Source: Pseudomonas oryzihabitans
GTDB lineage: Bacteria > Pseudomonadota > Gammaproteobacteria > Pseudomonadales > Pseudomonadaceae
Assembly: GCF_014522265.1 (NCBI RefSeq)
Contig: NZ_CP017024.1
Location: 4,598,501-4,662,500, forward strand
DNA: 64,000 nucleotides
Direction: 5' to 3'
Part shown: positions 61,118-64,000 of the stretch, one piece after another
How positions within the stretch are numbered: position 1 is the first letter of the stretch
Layout: each line of letters opens with the position of its first letter
Position numbers and translations under genes: made by a program
The notes under the pieces: generated by a model
The model's input: only the letters and a program-made list of their open reading frames with translations
The model's database searches: none
What the model was told of the DNA's origin: nothing

Positions 61118-64000
61118 CTATCCCGACCGTTGTCCGGCCTGCCGCACTCGCCGCAGCAGATCCGCGGTGGCATCGGCGGCATGTTCGAACTCGACGTCGT
61201 TCACCCACTCGCGGATCCGTACCACGTCGGCGCTGTGCGGGGTGCTCACGCAGGCGCGCAACAGGGTGTCGAGCACCTCCTCGGCAGCGAAATCCGACGT
61301 CTGCAGGAGTCCGACCAGGCGTTCGAGCAGGGCTTCCAGTTCCTCGACGGCGGCCTCCTCGCCGCCGGCGACCTCGACCAGGATCTCGTCGAGCGACGCC
61401 AGGCACCGCTCGGCCTCGGCCTGCAGGCGGCGCACCTCCTCGCCGATGGGCTGGGCCAGCCGGATCCGGGTGGTCAGGCGTTGCGCCGCTTCCTGCAAGT
61501 CCAAGGCGCCGACATAGGCGGCGGTGGCCTGCAGGCCGTGGGCGCATTCGAACAGGGCGGTGACATCGTCGGCCGCGCGCCAGGCGGCGATCCGCCCAGG
61601 CAATTCGGCCTGCTGCACGCGGAAATCCCGCATCAGCTGCTCATAGAGCTCGGCGCTGCCGCGCAGCAGGCGCAGCGCCGACTCGGGTTCGAGCACCGCA
61701 CTGGCCCGCGCGCGCGCCAGCACGCCGACCTCCTTCACATCCCCCCCCTCTTCCACCGCCTTGCGCTCGGCGCGCTGCAGCTGCTCGAGATTGGCCCAGG
61801 CGGCGATGATGCGGAACAGCTCGGCGGGATCGAGCGGCTTGACCAGGTGATCGTTCATGCCCGCATCCAGGCACCGCTCGCGATCGCCGGGCAGGCCGTT
61901 GGCGGTCATGGCGATGACCGGCAGCGCGGCCAGCGCCGGGCGGGTGCGCAATTCGCGGGTGGCCGACAGACCGTCCAGGCGCGGCATATGGACGTCCATC
62001 AGCACCAGGTCGTAGCGCTGCCGCTCCAGCTGGTCCAGCGCCGCCTGGCCATCTTCGGCCACGTCGATCAGGATGCCGCTGCCCTGCAGGAAGCCGATGA
62101 CCACCTGGCGGTTGATGGCGTTGTCGTCCACCAGCAGCAGGCGAATGCCCTGCAGATCCACCACGCTTTGGCCCACCGTCGGCGCGGTCACCGGTGTCAG
62201 GCCCAGCCCGGACAGCAGTCGCTGCACGGCGGGACCGGTGACCGGTTTGTCGAGGAGTTCCAGACCTGGCAGATCCTCGCCCAGGCTGCGCACCTCTTCC
62301 GCCTCGTAGGGCGAGGCCAGCAGGGTCAGCGCCAGCTCCGGCTGACGGAAGCGCAACTGGCGCGCCAGCGCCAGGCCGTCCTCGGCGCCCAGGCGCCAAT
62401 CGACGATGGCCAGTTCGAAGACCGCCGTGGCCATGGCCGCCAGGGCCTGCTCGGTGGATTCCGCTTCCACCACCTGCATGCCCAGTTCGCGCAGGCGTTG
62501 CCCCAGGGTGCGCCGGGCCAGGCCGTGGTCGTCCACCAGCAGGACCTGCCGCGGCGTCTGGCTGGGCAGCCGCTCCGGCTCGCCCACCACCGGCAGGGTC
62601 AGACGCAGGGTAAAGCAGGAGCCGCGCCCGGCTTCGCTATGGACCTCGAGGGTGCCGCCCATGAGTTCGGTGAGCTGGCGGGAGATCGCCAGGCCCAGGC
62701 CGGTACCGCCATAGCGACGGCTGATGGAGCCATCCGCCTGGGTGAAGGGCTGGAAGAGTTGCGCCTGCTGCGCCTCGGCCAGGCCGATGCCGGTGTCTTC
62801 CACCGCCAGGCTGAAATGGGCACGACCCGCTTCGCAGACGGCACCGACGCGGATCAGCACATGGCCCCGCTCGGTGAACTTGACCGCATTGCTCAGCAGA
62901 TTGACCAGCACCTGCTGCAGGCGCAGCGGATCGCCTTCCAGCGCCAGGGGAATGTCCGGACCGCAATCCAGCACCAGTTCGACGCCCTTCTCGTGGGCCT
63001 TGATGGCGCAGAGATTGAGCGTGCGTTCGAGCACCTTGGCCAGGTTGAAGCCCAGTTGTTCGAGCTGGGTACCGCCGGCTTCGTTGCGCGAATAGTCGAG
63101 CACGTCGTTGATCACCCCCAGCAGGGTCTCGCCGGAGTCGAGGATCTTGCCGACGTGGCCACGCTGCTCGCCAGACAGCCGGGTGCCCAGGGTCAGGCGG
63201 CTGAGGCCGATCACCGCATTGAGCGGGGTGCGAATCTCGTGGCTCATGGTCGCCAGGAACAGCGACTTGGCCGCTGCCGCTTCCTCGGCCCGGATGCGCG
63301 CCTGGTCCAGCTCGAGGGTCCGTTCGCCGACGCGCTGCTCCAGGGTTTCGTAGATCTGCGCGTGCTCCAGGGAGATCGCCGCCTGGGTGGCCAGGATGCC
63401 CAGCACCTGCAGCCGACCCGGGGTGAAGGCCTGGGCCAGCAGGTTGTTTTCCAGATAGAGGATGCCGATCAGGCGGCCCTGGCGCAGCACCGGCAGGCAG
63501 CAGACCGAGCGCGGACGCCGCGCGCGGATGTAGACGTCGCGGACGAAGCGGCCGGCGCGGGCGGCGTCATCGAGGATCACCGGTTCGCGGTGACGGATCA
63601 CGTGGGACACCAGGGTCAGGGGCACCAGGCCCTCGCCGGAGTCCTGTTCGTTCAGCGCCAGTGGCAGCCCCTGCAGCACCTTGGGCTCGGCCGAGCTGCT
63701 GCAGATCGAGGCCTGCACCAGCCAGCGACCGCCCTCGGGCAACAGCAGCAGGCCATGCTGGGCGCCGCCCTCCTCCAGGATGATGCGCATCATCCGCGCC
63801 AGCAACTGATCCAGCGCCAGCTCGTTGGAGATGGTCTGCAGCGACTTGAGCACCGACAGCCAGTCCAGCCGCATCATCTCGCTGGTGGCCTGGCCCTGGG
63901 TGCGCTGCACCGTCAGGGCGGTGGCCTCGGCCGCGCGCAACCAGTGGGGGAATTCGTTCTCCAGCGCCTGGGCCTTGGCCGCGGCGCCCCAGTGCAGATA
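61118..64000 (-). CDS. C-terminal part of a very large hybrid sensor histidine kinase (5' end outside window)
   Basis: The frame stays open to the window edge, giving more than 960 residues; the edge codes for [20 protein letters not shown]. Order of domains: GAF (about residues 65-215), HisKA with His in [10 protein letters not shown], HATPase ([27 protein letters not shown]), a first receiver ([12 protein letters not shown]), a second receiver ([14 protein letters not shown] with [11 protein letters not shown]) and an HPt-like end ([13 protein letters not shown]). The edge sequence is typical of proteins that also carry an N-terminal Ser/Thr kinase and AAA ATPase. It probably signals to the neighbouring diguanylate cyclase, 6 nt downstream. 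Confidence 0.85.
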   Translation of the reverse strand, partial: YLHWGAAAKAQALENEFPHWLRAAEATALTVQRTQGQATSEMMRLDWLSVLKSLQTISNELALDQLLARMMRIILEEGGAQHGLLLLPEGGRWLVQASICSSSAEPKVLQGLPLALNEQDSGEGLVPLTLVSHVIRHREPVILDDAARAGRFVRDVYIRARRPRSVCCLPVLRQGRLIGILYLENNLLAQAFTPGRLQVLGILATQAAISLEHAQIYETLEQRVGERTLELDQARIRAEEAAAAKSLFLATMSHEIRTPLNAVIGLSRLTLGTRLSGEQRGHVGKILDSGETLLGVINDVLDYSRNEAGGTQLEQLGFNLAKVLERTLNLCAIKAHEKGVELVLDCGPDIPLALEGDPLRLQQVLVNLLSNAVKFTERGHVLIRVGAVCEAGRAHFSLAVEDTGIGLAEAQQAQLFQPFTQADGSISRRYGGTGLGLAISRQLTELMGGTLEVHSEAGRGSCFTLRLTLPVVGEPERLPSQTPRQVLLVDDHGLARRTLGQRLRELGMQVVEAESTEQALAAMATAVFELAIVDWRLGAEDGLALARQLRFRQPELALTLLASPYEAEEVRSLGEDLPGLELLDKPVTGPAVQRLLSGLGLTPVTAPTVGQSVVDLQGIRLLLVDDNAINRQVVIGFLQGSGILIDVAEDGQAALDQLERQRYDLVLMDVHMPRLDGLSATRELRTRPALAALPVIAMTANGLPGDRERCLDAGMNDHLVKPLDPAELFRIIAAWANLEQLQRAERKAVEEGGDVKEVGVLARARASAVLEPESALRLLRGSAELYEQLMRDFRVQQAELPGRIAAWRAADDVTALFECAHGLQATAAYVGALDLQEAAQRLTTRIRLAQPIGEEVRRLQAEAERCLASLDEILVEVAGGEEAAVEELEALLERLVGLLQTSDFAAEEVLDTLLRACVSTPHSADVVRIREWVNDVEFEHAADATADLLRRVRQAGQRSG

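Overview
This window is a 64 kb piece of a high-GC gammaproteobacterial chromosome, almost certainly a Pseudomonas. The Pseudomonas oryzihabitans group is my guess from gene content, not a proven assignment. The arguments are an aotJQMOP-type arginine/ornithine transport operon, a complete wspABCDEFR surface-sensing operon, and many genes joined by ATGA overlaps. I see no rRNA, tRNA, CRISPR array, prophage or intact insertion sequence. One 174-bp MITE-like element lies upstream of lhr.

Layout. 1-8271: an exopolysaccharide assembly and modification cluster on one strand (two family-2 glycosyltransferases, a NodB-type deacetylase, a Wzx-like flippase, a secreted glycosidase-like protein, two acetyltransferase-fold proteins, a YdjC/ChbG-type deacetylase). 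8336-11072: a ligase-associated exonuclease and an ATP-dependent DNA ligase, the ligase frameshifted as sequenced. 11075-13044: a FUSC membrane protein, a small membrane protein and an acetyltransferase. 13396-17673: aotJ-aotQ-aotM-aotO-aotP. 17756-26045: a 43-residue protein, a TorF-type porin, Lhr helicase (frameshifted as sequenced), a 2-hydroxyacid dehydrogenase and a LamB-type porin. 26144-30340: ergothioneine genes egtB-egtD and a GAF/EAL c-di-GMP phosphodiesterase. 30395-41061: housekeeping genes (DEAD-box helicase, prmB, a TPP enzyme, nadK-phosphatase-rhomboid operon, DUF1853, ACC-deaminase-like PLP enzyme, coiled-coil protein). 41190-45503: fadH, a nitrilase-fold protein and an AraC regulator. 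45569-50744: an MscS-type channel, a NUDT6-like Nudix protein, cysE, an acetyltransferase and an XRE-cupin regulator. 51387-64000: a KGG-repeat protein, the wsp operon, a second response-regulator diguanylate cyclase and the C-terminal part of a very large hybrid sensor kinase.

How the genes work together. Exopolysaccharide synthesis sits at one end, and at the other end c-di-GMP control by Wsp (WspR diguanylate cyclase) plus a second GGDEF protein. The EAL phosphodiesterase lies in the middle. The window therefore carries both output and control parts of a surface-attachment programme, although a direct link is only inferred.

Sequence quality. Four genes between about 7.4 and 19.4 kb (FemAB-like acetyltransferase, DNA ligase, aotQ, lhr) each look one base short inside or next to a run of G or C. 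Adding one base would restore the expected C-terminus or reading frame in every case. Sequencing error is the simplest explanation, but true mutations cannot be excluded. I do not see a clearly undescribed system. The best candidates for novelty are the polysaccharide modification set, the MITE-like element, the nitrilase-fold protein without its catalytic cysteine, and the 43-residue protein that follows the aot operon where argR would be expected.
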